DNA of 64,000 bases from Streptomyces fumigatiscleroticus (GCF_014647975.1 NZ_BMQF01000001.1:558001-622000), one strand, 5' to 3'. Shown: positions 1-8,715, counted from the stretch's first letter. Notes: a model not told the origin generated them from the letters alone. A program made the numbers and translations.

Positions 1-250
1 GATCGAGGAGCTGCGCGCGCACAGCGAGCGGTTCGCCGGGCTGTGGGACGCCGGGGCCGTCGGCCGGCACCGGGCCTCCCGGAAGACCGTCGACCATCCG
101 CAGGTGGGACCCCTGACCCTGGACTGCGACGTGCTCACCGTGGCCGGCAGCGATCTGCGTCTGATGGTGTACACGGCCGAGCCCGGCACCGAGGACGCCG
201 AGCGGCTGGAGCTGCTCGGCGTCCTCGGCACCCAGGTGCTCGGCGGGTGA
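1..250 (+). CDS. C-terminal part of an MmyB-type transcriptional regulator (5' end outside window)
   Basis: This is the last 82 codons of a gene that begins before the window; the reading frame starts at base 2 and ends with TGA at 248-250. The segment runs from ELRAHSERFAGLWD through DHPQVGPLTLDCDVL and SDLRLMVYTAEPGT. That is the usual C-terminal half of the MmyB-like ligand-binding (PAS-like) domain found behind an XRE helix-turn-helix in actinobacterial regulators. The family are DNA-binding regulators, often located next to short-chain dehydrogenase genes they control. The DNA-binding part and the neighbouring target gene are not visible here, so the ligand and regulon cannot be inferred. 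Confidence 0.8.
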   Translation, partial: IEELRAHSERFAGLWDAGAVGRHRASRKTVDHPQVGPLTLDCDVLTVAGSDLRLMVYTAEPGTEDAERLELLGVLGTQVLGG

Positions 251-272
251 CGCCCCCGGGCGGCGGCCGGTC

Positions 273-998
273 TCAGTCACCGCCGTCGAAGGGGACGCGG
301 GAGCCGAGCACCAGCTCGCGGGCGAGGATGTCGTGGGCGACCTCGAACAGGGGCCGCCCGCTCCGGAAGGCGTGGGCGCGGATACGGACCAGGGCCTCGG
401 CGGTGCCGACACCGAGCTGCACGGCGACCATGCCGGTGGCCTGGTGCACCTCGGCGCGGTGCAGATGGGCCGTCTCGATCATCCGCACCGAGGCGGTGTC
501 GGGGTAGTCGGTGGAGTCGAGCAGGAGCGCGGTCAGGCGCCGGGCCAGCGCCTCCGCGTCGGCGTACTGCTGCCCGGTGAGGGCGCCCGGGCGGGCGCGG
601 TGGCCGGTCAGCACCCCCAGCCGCACGGGGCCCAGGGCGAGCGGGAAGGCGAAGACCGCCCGCACGCCGAGGGCCAGCAGCTCCGGCACCAGACCGGGCC
701 AGCGGCCGGGCGGCGCCGCCGTGAGGTCGGGCGCCGTGACGGCGCCGCCGGTGCGCAGGACCTCCAGACCGGGTCCGTGGCCCTGAGTGAACTGCACGTC
801 CTCCAGCTGCGGGGCGCGCTCCCCGTGGTGGTGCAACAGCTCCGGGGAGCCGTCGTAGCGGCTGAGGGACAGGCACAGGCCGTCCAGCCCCAGCAGCACC
901 GTGCACGCGCCCAGGGCGCCGGGGGGCAGGCCGGAAGCGGCGGTGCGGTCGGTGGTGAACGACTCCAGCAACCGGGACATGTCGGGGCTGACGGCCAT
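273..998 (-). CDS. GAF and ANTAR domain regulator
   Basis: This 241-aa protein has an N-terminal GAF-like sensor domain (about residues 10-165). A C-terminal ANTAR domain follows (about 180-235), recognisable by HQATGMVAVQLGVGTAEALV and the following helices. ANTAR proteins bind paired RNA hairpins and act by transcription antitermination, and the GAF domain is expected to bind a small ligand. The ATG at 998 was chosen because GGGAGG lies 7 bases upstream; longer readings lack a Shine-Dalgarno site and run into the neighbouring gene. It lies 61 bp downstream of a second GAF-ANTAR gene on the same strand, so the two probably form an operon. The ligand is unknown. Confidence 0.85.
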   Translation of the reverse strand: MAVSPDMSRLLESFTTDRTAASGLPPGALGACTVLLGLDGLCLSLSRYDGSPELLHHHGERAPQLEDVQFTQGHGPGLEVLRTGGAVTAPDLTAAPPGRWPGLVPELLALGVRAVFAFPLALGPVRLGVLTGHRARPGALTGQQYADAEALARRLTALLLDSTDYPDTASVRMIETAHLHRAEVHQATGMVAVQLGVGTAEALVRIRAHAFRSGRPLFEVAHDILARELVLGSRVPFDGGD

Positions 999-1059
999 TC
1001 CCGGGCCTCCCCTCGGATGAGTGCCCGCCGGCGGTGCGGGCGGCGCCGGGGCGCCGGCG

Positions 1060-1809
1060 TCACCGGGCGGATGTGTGCCCGGTGACGTCGACGCCCTTGT
1101 CGACCACCTCGCGGGCCACGTCGGTGATCCGGCGGCGGTGGCTGCGAGCGTACTGGCGCAGCCGGTGGAAGGCGTCGTCGACGCCGATTCCGTGCCGCTG
1201 GGCCAGGGCTCCCTTGGCCTGTTCGATGACGATGCGGGACTCCAGGGCGGTGTGCAGCTGCGCGGCGACGGTGGCGTGCCGGTCCACCGCGCGCTGCTGC
1301 AACAGGCCGATGGCGGCGACGTCGGCGAGGGACTGCCCCACCCGCAGCCGGTCGGGGGGCAGCGGGCCGGGGCCGTCGCGGTAGAGGTCCACGGCGCCGA
1401 TGACCTGCTCGCGCAGGCGCAGCGGCACGGCCGCCACGAAGGTGAAGCCGGCCTGCCGCGCCCGCTTGGTGTAGCGCGGCCAGTCGGCGTGGGAGTCGTC
1501 GAGGAAGACGCCCGGTATCTGCGCGCCGGCCCGGTAGCTTGCGACGCACGGCCCCTCGTTCCACTCGACGCCCTCGGCCTCCAGGGCACGGGTGCGCTCG
1601 TCGGAGGCGGCCACGTCCAGCACCTCGCCCTTGGGATCGGTCAGCAGGACGCCGGCGGCGGCGGACTCCGTGAGCGCGACGCAGTGATCGGCCAGGGTGT
1701 GCAGGAAGCCGATGACGTCGAAGTCGTCGACGAGAGTGTCGGCCAGTTCGACGAAGGCCGCGGCCAGCCGTTCCTCTCGCGGGTGCCCGGTCGTTAAGTG
1801 CCCGGTCAT
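1060..1809 (-). CDS. GAF and ANTAR domain regulator carrying a TTA codon
   Basis: This 249-aa protein has a GAF domain (about residues 20-170) and a C-terminal ANTAR domain (about 190-240, core IVIEQAKGALAQRHGIGVDD). The conserved EQAKG of ANTAR is intact. It is predicted to be a cytoplasmic RNA-binding antiterminator gated by a ligand or redox signal. The ATG at 1809 follows GGAAAGG at 11-base spacing. Codon 5 is TTA (bases 1797-1795), read in Streptomyces by the developmentally regulated bldA tRNA. I noticed no other in-frame TTA in the genes of this window. The codon sits between two copies of ACCGGGCAC encoding TGH. The gene is first in a likely two-gene operon with the second GAF-ANTAR gene. 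Confidence 0.88.
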   Translation of the reverse strand: MTGHLTTGHPREERLAAAFVELADTLVDDFDVIGFLHTLADHCVALTESAAAGVLLTDPKGEVLDVAASDERTRALEAEGVEWNEGPCVASYRAGAQIPGVFLDDSHADWPRYTKRARQAGFTFVAAVPLRLREQVIGAVDLYRDGPGPLPPDRLRVGQSLADVAAIGLLQQRAVDRHATVAAQLHTALESRIVIEQAKGALAQRHGIGVDDAFHRLRQYARSHRRRITDVAREVVDKGVDVTGHTSAR

Positions 1810-1871
1810 GGGATTCTCAACCTTTCCTCGCGTCCGTCCGGCAGCCGTCGACGCCGATGGCCCGGTTCCGT

Positions 1872-1900
1872 AGCGTAGTCGCGTGACCCTGCTGGGTGAA
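1872..1900 (-). promoter_or_regulatory. Candidate sigma-70 promoter of the GAF-ANTAR pair
   Basis: On the minus strand, TTCACC (plus-strand 1895-1900) and TACGCT (plus-strand 1872-1877) are separated by exactly 17 bases and lie about 60 bp before the ATG at 1809. The -10 fits TANNNT and the -35 is a partial match. Position and spacing suit a vegetative promoter, but no transcript data are available. Confidence 0.4.
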
Positions 1901-2038
1901 CCGGGCGGCGGCCCCGGTCCAGGCCTACGCCGAATCGTTCGATGTCGGGGCTTGTATGACGCTTGCACATGCCGGGGCGGGGCGACAGCCGTTCTCGGGC
2001 GTGTCGGGACGGTTCCGCCGACGGCCGGACGGGGCCGC

Positions 2039-2704
2039 TCAGATGTCCGGGCGGCTCGCCGGACGGTGCCCGTACAGGACCTTGAGCACGTCCTCGTCCG
2101 TGAGCTGCTCGAAGTCCTCGTACCACAGGCCGACGGCGCGGAAGGCGGCCGGCCGGTGCGGGCAGACCACGACGTCGGCCTCGCCGCGCATCGCCCGAGC
2201 CGACTCCGGCGCGCAGACCGGCACGGCCAGCACGGTGCGGGCGGGGCCCCGGCGGCGCAGGGAGCGCAGCGCGGCACGGGCGGTCCAGCCGGTCGCCAGA
2301 CCGTCGTCGACCACGATCGCGGTGCGTCCCCGCAGGTCGAGGGCGGGGCGGCCCTGGCGGTAGCGCTCCTCACGGCGGCGCAGCTCCGCGCGTTCGCGGG
2401 CCACCACGGGCGCGAGGGCGGCCTCGTCCAGGCGCAGCCGGTCCAGGGCGCGGGTGTCGTAGAGCGGATCGTCGTCGCCGGCGATCGCGCCGACGCCGAA
2501 CTCCTCCTGGAAGGGGGCGCCGATCTTCCGTACGACCAGCACGTCGAGCGGGGCGCCGAGCGCCCGGGCCACCTCGCCGGCCACGGCCACGCCGCCGCGG
2601 GGCAGGGCGAGGACGACGGGGTCCGGCAGGACCCCCCGGTCGCGCAGCTGTGCCAGCTCCCGGGCCAGCAGCTGCCCGGCCTGGCGGCGATCCCGGAACC
2701 GCAT
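2039..2704 (-). CDS. Phosphoribosyltransferase family protein
   Basis: This 221-aa protein is a type I phosphoribosyltransferase of the small stand-alone family common in actinobacteria. The PRPP-binding loop VVDDGLATG is at residues 131-139, and the LALPRGGVAVA segment (32-42) and VVRKIG (57-62) match the family core. Such enzymes use PRPP to ribosylate a base, but stand-alone members like this have no agreed substrate. GAGGGAGG lies upstream of the ATG at 2704. It is transcribed away from the pyruvyl transferase gene, leaving a 204-bp divergent promoter region in which I see no clear operator. Family confidence is high and substrate unknown. Confidence 0.85.
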   Translation of the reverse strand: MRFRDRRQAGQLLARELAQLRDRGVLPDPVVLALPRGGVAVAGEVARALGAPLDVLVVRKIGAPFQEEFGVGAIAGDDDPLYDTRALDRLRLDEAALAPVVARERAELRRREERYRQGRPALDLRGRTAIVVDDGLATGWTARAALRSLRRRGPARTVLAVPVCAPESARAMRGEADVVVCPHRPAAFRAVGLWYEDFEQLTDEDVLKVLYGHRPASRPDI

Positions 2705-2908
2705 GGCGGTGGCGCCTCCCTCCGCGTCGGAAACGCACCCCCGGTCCGCTGCCTACCCCCTCGGCGGCGGCCGATACGTGCCGGGCGGGCCGGAAGCGGC
2801 GTGTTTCCGGACGGCCGGCGCGGGCAACCCGGCACGCGGCGTGGGCCACCTGCGCCCCCGTGCCCACGGCACCGGCCTGCCGACCCCGACGTGACGGGAG
2901 TCCCCCGG

Positions 2909-4120
2909 ATGACCAACGCCCCCGCATATCCGCGCCTCGCCCGGCCGGGCCCACGCATCGGCGTCCTCGGTTCCTACGGCGGCTTCAACATGGGCGACGA
3001 ATCGATCCTGACCTGCGTCCTGGGCTGTCTGCGGGCCCACCGGCCCGAGGCCCGCCTCGTCGTCTTCAGCCGGAACGCGGAACACACCCGGCTGCACCAC
3101 GGCAACGCCGACGAGGTGGTGGACTGGGAGGGCGTCAGCCGCAGCCGAGTCCTGGACGCGCTGGCCGGCCTGGACCTGCTGGTGCTGGGCGGCGGCGGCA
3201 TCCTCTACGACGGCGAGGCGCGCCGCTATCTCCGGCTGGTGCGGGCCGCGCAGGAACGGTCCGTGCCCACCTTCGCCTACGCCGTCGGCGCCGGCCCGCT
3301 GCGCGAGGCGGACGACCGGGAGGCGGTGCGGACCGTACTGGCGGACATGGCGGAGATCGTGGTGCGGGACGAGGAGTCCCGGCTGGTCCTGGAGGAGGTC
3401 GGGGTCGAGCGGGACATCGTCGTCACCGCCGACCCGGCGCTGCTGCTGCCGCCGGAGCCGTTCACCGACGCGATGATGCGCGACGAGGGCGTGCCCGGCG
3501 AGGCCCGGCTGGTGGGCATGTCGGTGCGGGAGCCCGGCCGGGCCGCCGAGGCGCTCGACGAGGGCGGCTACCACGCGCTCCTCGCCGACGTCGCCGACTT
3601 CCTCGTCCGGCGGCTCGACGCCCATGTGGTGTTCCTGCCGATGGAGCGGCACGACGTCCGGCACGCCCACGCGGTGCTGTCCCACATGACGGCGCCGGAC
3701 AAGGGCCGGATCCTGCACGGCTCCTACAGTCCCGGCCAGACCCTCGGTTTCATGCGCCACCTGGACCTCGCCGTCGGCATGCGCCTGCACTTCGTGATCT
3801 TCGCGGCGCTGTCCGGGCTGCCGGTGCTGCCGCTGCCCTACTCCGGCAAGGTCTTCGACTTCGCGCGCCGGCTGGGCGCCCCGACCCTGGTGGGCGTGGC
3901 GCGGGAGCAGGCCGGGCTGCTGCTGGCCGAGGTGGACCGGCTCTGGGACGAGTTCCCGCAGCGCCGGGACGATCTGCACGCCCGGATCGAGGAGCTGTCC
4001 ACGCTGGCCCGGGAGACCTGCGCCCGCTGCGGGACCCTGCTCGACACCATCGACGGCCGGCCGGGCCCGGCGGCCGGGCACCGGCACGCCCTGGAGCCGA
4101 GCGCGAGCGCCACCGGCTGA
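2909..4120 (+). CDS. Polysaccharide pyruvyl transferase family protein
   Basis: This 403-aa protein matches the CsaB/WcaK polysaccharide pyruvyl transferase family. It has an N-terminal GSYGGFNMGDES loop, a LLVLGGGGILYD segment, TADPALLLPP near the middle, and the C-terminal GMRLHFVIFAALSGLP core. The family transfers pyruvate from phosphoenolpyruvate to a sugar of a surface or secreted polysaccharide. ATG 2909 follows GGGAG; an in-frame GTG at 2891 would add six residues and is less likely. The gene is followed after 44 bp by an FAD oxidoreductase on the same strand, so the two are probably co-transcribed. Acceptor sugar unknown. Confidence 0.82.
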   Translation: MTNAPAYPRLARPGPRIGVLGSYGGFNMGDESILTCVLGCLRAHRPEARLVVFSRNAEHTRLHHGNADEVVDWEGVSRSRVLDALAGLDLLVLGGGGILYDGEARRYLRLVRAAQERSVPTFAYAVGAGPLREADDREAVRTVLADMAEIVVRDEESRLVLEEVGVERDIVVTADPALLLPPEPFTDAMMRDEGVPGEARLVGMSVREPGRAAEALDEGGYHALLADVADFLVRRLDAHVVFLPMERHDVRHAHAVLSHMTAPDKGRILHGSYSPGQTLGFMRHLDLAVGMRLHFVIFAALSGLPVLPLPYSGKVFDFARRLGAPTLVGVAREQAGLLLAEVDRLWDEFPQRRDDLHARIEELSTLARETCARCGTLLDTIDGRPGPAAGHRHALEPSASATG

Positions 4121-4164
4121 ACCGGGAACACCCGCAGGGAGGGACCGACCGCGGAAGGAGACCC

Positions 4165-5616
4165 ATGCCCCCGATCCTGGAAGAGCCCCGCGAACGCCGC
4201 ACCGTCACCCTGCCGTCCCGGCCCGCCCGGCACGGGGGCCGGACCGACGTCCTGGTCGTCGGCGGCGGTCCCGCCGGGATCGCCGCCGCCGTCGGCGCGG
4301 CCGACGCCGGGGCCGAGGTGGTGCTGGTGGAGCGGTACGGCTTCCTCGGCGGCAACGCGACCGCCGCCCTGGTCATGCCGCTGATGTCGTTCCACAACGA
4401 GCACCGGCAGGCCACGTTCACCGAGGCCGGGGACGAGGCCCGGCTGCTGCCCACCGACCACGGCGAGGGCGAGCCGGTGGTCGCGGGCGTGCTGTGGCGG
4501 CTGCTGGACCGGCTCACCGAGCGCGGCGGCTGCATTCCGCCCTCGCAGCGGACCGGGTACACGGTGCCGTTCGACCCGGAGATCTTCAAACTGGTCCTGC
4601 TCGACCTGCTGGACCAGGCGGGGGTGCGGATGCTGTTCCACGCCTTCGCCTCCACCGCGTTGCCGCTGGACGACGGCCGCCGGGTGGTGTTCGAGACCAA
4701 GTCGGGTCCGGTGGTGATCGACGCCTCGGTGGTGGTGGACGGCACGGGCGACGGCGACGTGGCGGCCGCCTGCGGGGCGCCGTACGAGATCGGCCGTCCG
4801 GAGGACGGGCTGGTGCAGCCGATGACGCTGATGTTCCGGGCGGCGGACTTCGACCGGGAGCGGTTCGCGGCCTATGTACGCGAGCATCCCGGCCAGTGGC
4901 GTGGGGTGCACGGCCTGTGGGACCTGGTGGAGCAGGCGACGGCCGCCGGGGAGCTGCGGCTGCCGCGCGAGGACGTGCTGTTCTTCGCCACCCCGCATCC
5001 GCGGGAGGTCAGCGTCAACTGCACCCGCGTGACCCGGGTACGCGGCACCAGCGTGTGGGACCTCACCCGGGCCGAGTACACCGCCCGCCGCCAGCTGGAG
5101 CAGATCGCCCGCTTCCTGCGCACCCGCGTGCCCGGTTTCGAGCAGTCCTACGTGGTGCAGAGCGGTACCCACATCGGCGTACGGGAGACCCGGCGGGTGC
5201 TCGGCGAGTACCAGCTGACGGCGCACGACATCCTGGGCGCCCAGCCCTTCGACGACGTCGTCGCGCACGGCGCCTACCCGGTCGACATCCACAACCCGCG
5301 CGGCACCGGCACCGTGCTGAAACGGGTGCCGACGGGCCGCTTCTACGACATCCCGCTGCGCTGCCTGATCCCGCGGGACACCGACCGGCTGCTGGTCGCC
5401 GGCCGCTGCATCTCCGGCACGCACGTGGCCCACTCCTCGTACCGGGTCATGCCCATCGCGATGGCGACGGGCCAGGCGGCGGGCGTGTGCGCCGCGCTGG
5501 CGGTGCGTACCGGGCACGCCCCGCGGGAGCTGCCCCACCGGCTGGTGCAGGAGGAGCTGCTGCGGCAGGGGGCGCGGCTGCGCACCGACGCCTCCGTGGA
5601 CTCCCTGGACGGGTGA
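4165..5616 (+). CDS. FAD-dependent oxidoreductase
   Basis: This 483-aa protein begins its Rossmann fold at about residue 30 with LVVGGGPAGIAAAVG, the GxGxxG dinucleotide-binding motif. VVDGTGDGDVA follows in the middle, and LLVAGRCISGTHVAHSS near the C terminus is the second FAD contact. The layout matches the FAD_oxidored family, soluble flavoenzymes of mostly unknown substrate. ATG 4165 follows GGAAGGAG at 4152-4159. Linkage to the pyruvyl transferase suggests a role in making or modifying a sugar or small metabolite, but the sequence does not show which. It is convergent with the sigma factor gene, 36 bp away. Confidence 0.85.
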   Translation: MPPILEEPRERRTVTLPSRPARHGGRTDVLVVGGGPAGIAAAVGAADAGAEVVLVERYGFLGGNATAALVMPLMSFHNEHRQATFTEAGDEARLLPTDHGEGEPVVAGVLWRLLDRLTERGGCIPPSQRTGYTVPFDPEIFKLVLLDLLDQAGVRMLFHAFASTALPLDDGRRVVFETKSGPVVIDASVVVDGTGDGDVAAACGAPYEIGRPEDGLVQPMTLMFRAADFDRERFAAYVREHPGQWRGVHGLWDLVEQATAAGELRLPREDVLFFATPHPREVSVNCTRVTRVRGTSVWDLTRAEYTARRQLEQIARFLRTRVPGFEQSYVVQSGTHIGVRETRRVLGEYQLTAHDILGAQPFDDVVAHGAYPVDIHNPRGTGTVLKRVPTGRFYDIPLRCLIPRDTDRLLVAGRCISGTHVAHSSYRVMPIAMATGQAAGVCAALAVRTGHAPRELPHRLVQEELLRQGARLRTDASVDSLDG

Positions 5617-5652
5617 CCCGGGCGACGGGGTGACCCGGGCCGCCGCCCGCGG

Positions 5653-6672
5653 TCAGCCCGCCCAGGCCAGCAGGCGGTCGCGGGTCTCCGGCTCGCGCAG
5701 CCGGGCCAGGGACTCCTTCTCCAGCTGGCGTACCCGCTCCCGGGTCAGGCCCACATGTCCGGCCACCTGCTCCAGGGTGCGGGCCCGGCCGTCGTGCAGG
5801 CCGTAGCGCAGGCTGAGGATCAGGGCCTCGCGGGGCGCCAGGGTGCCGACGGCCTCCCGCAGCTCCTCGGCGAGCGCCTGGTACTCGGCGACCTCGGGGG
5901 CCTGGAGCACCTCCGTGTCGGCGATCAGGTCGCCGACCACGGTCTCGCCGGTGTCGTCCACCGGCGTGTCGAGGCTGACGGCCTCGCGTCCGACCCGGCG
6001 CAGCCAGACGACCCGGTCCGTGTCGAGGCCGCTCGCGGCGGCCACCTCCTCGGCGGCCGGCTCGCGCCCGAGGTCGAACTGGAGGCGCCGTTCGGTCTTG
6101 GCGAGTTTCTGCAACTGCTCCACGACGTGCATCGGCAGCCGTACGGTGCGGGCGTGGGTGGCCAGGCCCCGCTCGATGGCCTGGCGGATCCACCAGGTGG
6201 CGTAGGTGGAGAACTTGAAGCCCTTGGTGTGGTCGAACTTCTCCACGGCCCGGATCAGGCCCAGATTGCCCTCCTGGATGACGTCCAGCAGGGGCAGGCC
6301 CCGGTGGGCGTGGCGCTTGGCCATCGCCACCACCAGGCGCAGATTGGCCCGCACCATGTGGTCCTTGGCCTCCTGCCCGTCCCGGACCCTCTCCTGGAGC
6401 TCACCGCGGCGCGCCGGCGCCGGGCCGGGCCCGTCCTCGCCGGTCCGCCGCAGTTCCTCCAGGGCCGCCAGGCCCGCCTGGATGCGCCGGGCGAGCCGCA
6501 CCTCGTCCTCCGCGGTGAGCAGCGGTGTGGCGCCGATCTGCGTGAGGTACTGGCCCAGCAGGTCGGGTTCCTCCTCGTGGCCGGTACGGCGGTGGCGCAG
6601 CCGGGTGACGCGGGATGGGGCACGGCGGTCCTCCCGGGCCCGCGTGTCCCGGGTCTTCGCCGGGGGAGACAT
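5653..6672 (-). CDS. RNA polymerase sigma factor, sigma-70 group 2 (Hrd-like)
   Basis: This 339-aa protein has conserved sigma regions 1.2 (DLLGQYLTQIG), 2.1-2.4 (IQEGNLGLIRAVEKFDHTKG, then FSTYATWWIRQAIERG), 3, and 4.2 (TLEQVAGHVGLTRERVRQLE). It lacks the long N-terminal extension of the principal sigma factor HrdB and is close in size to HrdA/HrdC/HrdD. It should therefore be an alternative, non-essential group 2 sigma factor recognising a vegetative-like promoter. GGGAGG precedes ATG 6672. It is divergent from the YbhB gene with 124 bp between. Assignment to a particular hrd paralogue needs phylogeny, so no symbol is given. Confidence 0.9.
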   Translation of the reverse strand: MSPPAKTRDTRAREDRRAPSRVTRLRHRRTGHEEEPDLLGQYLTQIGATPLLTAEDEVRLARRIQAGLAALEELRRTGEDGPGPAPARRGELQERVRDGQEAKDHMVRANLRLVVAMAKRHAHRGLPLLDVIQEGNLGLIRAVEKFDHTKGFKFSTYATWWIRQAIERGLATHARTVRLPMHVVEQLQKLAKTERRLQFDLGREPAAEEVAAASGLDTDRVVWLRRVGREAVSLDTPVDDTGETVVGDLIADTEVLQAPEVAEYQALAEELREAVGTLAPREALILSLRYGLHDGRARTLEQVAGHVGLTRERVRQLEKESLARLREPETRDRLLAWAG

Positions 6673-6760
6673 GTGGTTCCTCCCTGTCCTGCTCGTGCCG
6701 GGACATGACGGGTACCCGGGGCGGCCGCCGCCAACCCGCGCCCGGCGGCCACGAATGACC

Positions 6761-6786
6761 GTTATGCCGGACTTGTACGCGGGTAC
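6761..6786 (+). promoter_or_regulatory. Candidate sigma-B-like promoter of the YbhB gene
   Basis: GGGTAC at 6781-6786 matches the -10 of Streptomyces sigma-B/H-type promoters. GTTAT lies 15 bases upstream (6761-6765) as a partial -35. The -10 ends only 10 bases before the ATG at 6797, and no Shine-Dalgarno site is visible, so the transcript may be leaderless or nearly so. A second GGGTAC occurs near 6710. Confidence 0.35.
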
Positions 6787-6796
6787 TCCAGGACCC

Positions 6797-7249
6797 ATGT
6801 CCGGCATCGAACTCAGCAGCAGCGCATTCAGCGACCACGCCTTCCTCACGCGCCGGTACGCGTACGAGGGCGCGAACGTCTCCCCTCCGCTGACATGGAG
6901 CGGCGTCCCCGACGACGCGACCGAACTGGTCCTGTTGTGCGAGGACCCCGACGCGCCGTCGGGCACCTTCGTGCACTGGACCGTGGTCGGCATCGACCCC
7001 CACAGCGACGGCGTGGCCACGGGAGAGGTCCCGCCGGGCGGAACGGAACTGGTCAACGGCTACGGCGACCGGGGCTGGGGCGGACCGCACCCCCCGCCGG
7101 GGGACGAGGCCCACCGCTACTTCTTCCGGCTCTACGCCCTCACCGAGCCCTGCGTCCTGCCCGACGCGCCCAGCGCGGAGCAGGTGCACCGGGCGCTGGA
7201 CGGCCGGGAGCCGGCCAGCGGGAACATCGTCGCGCTGTACCAGCGCTGA
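6797..7249 (+). CDS. YbhB/YbcL family Raf kinase inhibitor-like protein
   Basis: This 150-aa protein has the phosphatidylethanolamine-binding-protein fold signatures: CEDPDAPSGTFVHW (DPDxP and the HW pair of the anion-binding pocket), GYGDRGWGGPHPPPGDEAHR, and YFFRLYAL. Its length is typical of the bacterial family, whose members bind small anions or phospho-ligands and often sit near stress genes. ATG 6797 (MSGIELSS) is preferred over an upstream in-frame ATG because the family starts at this point. No signal peptide is visible, so it is probably cytoplasmic. Its exact biochemical role is unknown. Confidence 0.88.
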   Translation: MSGIELSSSAFSDHAFLTRRYAYEGANVSPPLTWSGVPDDATELVLLCEDPDAPSGTFVHWTVVGIDPHSDGVATGEVPPGGTELVNGYGDRGWGGPHPPPGDEAHRYFFRLYALTEPCVLPDAPSAEQVHRALDGREPASGNIVALYQR

Positions 7250-7292
7250 CCGGCCGGCCGGCGCCGGCCGTGCGCGCTCTCCGTGCGCGCTC

Positions 7293-7637
7293 TCAGTGCG
7301 CCGGGTGCGCGAGGTGCCGTTCCCGGCGCAGCCGGCGCGCGACGACCAGCAGGTCCACGGCCGCCGTCAGGGCGAGCACCGCGCACAGGACGGTCAGGGC
7401 GACCAGCACGCCGCGGTCCGGACTGTCCCCGGTGGACCACCGGGCGGCCGACAGGCCGAACAGCACGGCCGCCGCGGTGAACAGCGGCAGGAAGACCGCC
7501 GACAGCAGCAGCCGCAGCCGCAGCGGGCTCCGGGCGGTGACCGGTTCGGTGCCGCTGCGCGGGTGCCGGCGGCCGGACGCACCGGACCGCGCACGCGCCG
7601 CCCGCCTCGCCTCCTGGTCGGAACGCTCGCCGTTCAC
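7293..7637 (-). CDS. DUF6343-type small membrane protein
   Basis: This 114-aa protein has a short cytoplasmic N terminus with RSGTEPVTARSPLRLRL, then two hydrophobic segments (about residues 42-66 and 76-100) and a basic tail. The TEPVTARSPLRLR signature is that of a Streptomyces family annotated DUF6343. It should be an inner-membrane protein of unknown function. The GTG at 7637 follows GAGGAA. It stands alone between the convergent YbhB gene and the LysR gene. Confidence 0.7.
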   Translation of the reverse strand: MNGERSDQEARRAARARSGASGRRHPRSGTEPVTARSPLRLRLLLSAVFLPLFTAAAVLFGLSAARWSTGDSPDRGVLVALTVLCAVLALTAAVDLLVVARRLRRERHLAHPAH

Positions 7638-7797
7638 GCCGTTCCTCCTCGGTGGCAGTGCCGGGTCATGGGCGCCCCCCGCGTCTCGCGTCGACGGGGA
7701 GCTCCGTGTCCGCCGCGTAGCCCGCACCGGGGACCGTAAACCGGCCACCGGCGACGGCCTTTCTCCACCGGCCACGGCGAGTGAGCACCGGCGGCGT

Positions 7798-8715
7798 CTA
7801 CGCCGACGCCCGCGCCGCCACCGACGCCGCGACGCGGGCCGCCGTCTCGCGCAGCCAGATGTGCGCGGCGTCGTGGGTGTGCACCGGGTGCCACCACAGG
7901 GCCTCCCGGACGGGCACGGCCTCGTAGGGCGGCCGCATCATCCGTACCGGGACCGTGCCGTGCAGGCGCCGGGCGAGGAGCTCCTGGACCAGGGCGATGC
8001 GCCGGGTGCCGGCGACCATGAACGGCAGCACCTGGAAACTGTCGACGGACACCTCCACGCGCGGCTCGATGCCGAGCATGCCGAGCTGGCGGACGGCCGG
8101 CGCGTCGTAGGTGCGCTGGTACGTCACCCAGGGCAGCCGGGCGAGGTCCTCCCGGGTGAGGCGGTCGCCGATGTCGGGATGGTCGTCGGCGACCAGGAAG
8201 ACCCACCGGTCCTGGTAGAGGTCGGTGGAGGGGAAGTCGCTGATCACGCCGTGCGGCATCAGCAGACCGTCGGTGGTGCTCAGCAGGGTGCCGGTGTTCT
8301 CGACGACGCCGGTCGGGCTCTGGGTGAAGCGCAGCCGGATGCCGGGCGCCTCCTGGTGCAGTGTGCGGGCGAGTTCGGCGCCGAACACGGTCACCGCGTA
8401 GTCGGAGGAGACGAGGGTGAACTCGCGGGACTCCGTGGCCGGGTCGAAGTCGGCCTGGCTGCTGAAGAGGCGTTCCAGCAGGTCGCAGGCGGCCGAGGTG
8501 CGGTCGAGCAGGACCTGTCCGAGGGCGGTGAGTTCGTAGTGGCCGCCGACGCGGGAGAGCAGGTCGTCGTCGAAGTGGCGGCGCAGCCGGGCCAGGGCGG
8601 CGCTCATCGCGGGCTGGCTGAGGCCGATCCGGCGTCCCGCGCGGGTGACGTTGCGCTCCTGGAGCAGCGCCCGCAGGGCGACGACGAGGTTGAGGTCGAG
8701 GCTGGCCAGGTTCAC
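7798..8715 (-). CDS. LysR family regulator, NodD-like
   Basis: This 305-aa protein has an N-terminal winged helix-turn-helix (about residues 4-63, with RNVTRAGRRIGLSQPAMSAA) and a C-terminal LysR substrate-binding domain. MRPPYEAVPVREALWWHPVH near the end is typical of the NodD/LinR branch. It is predicted to be a cytoplasmic one-component regulator responding to a small, often aromatic, molecule. GTG 8715 follows GGAG at good spacing and starts exactly at NLASLDLNLV, the usual N terminus. No divergent target gene is adjacent (the K+ channel gene is on the same strand), so the regulon is unclear. Confidence 0.88.
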   Translation of the reverse strand: MNLASLDLNLVVALRALLQERNVTRAGRRIGLSQPAMSAALARLRRHFDDDLLSRVGGHYELTALGQVLLDRTSAACDLLERLFSSQADFDPATESREFTLVSSDYAVTVFGAELARTLHQEAPGIRLRFTQSPTGVVENTGTLLSTTDGLLMPHGVISDFPSTDLYQDRWVFLVADDHPDIGDRLTREDLARLPWVTYQRTYDAPAVRQLGMLGIEPRVEVSVDSFQVLPFMVAGTRRIALVQELLARRLHGTVPVRMMRPPYEAVPVREALWWHPVHTHDAAHIWLRETAARVAASVAARASA

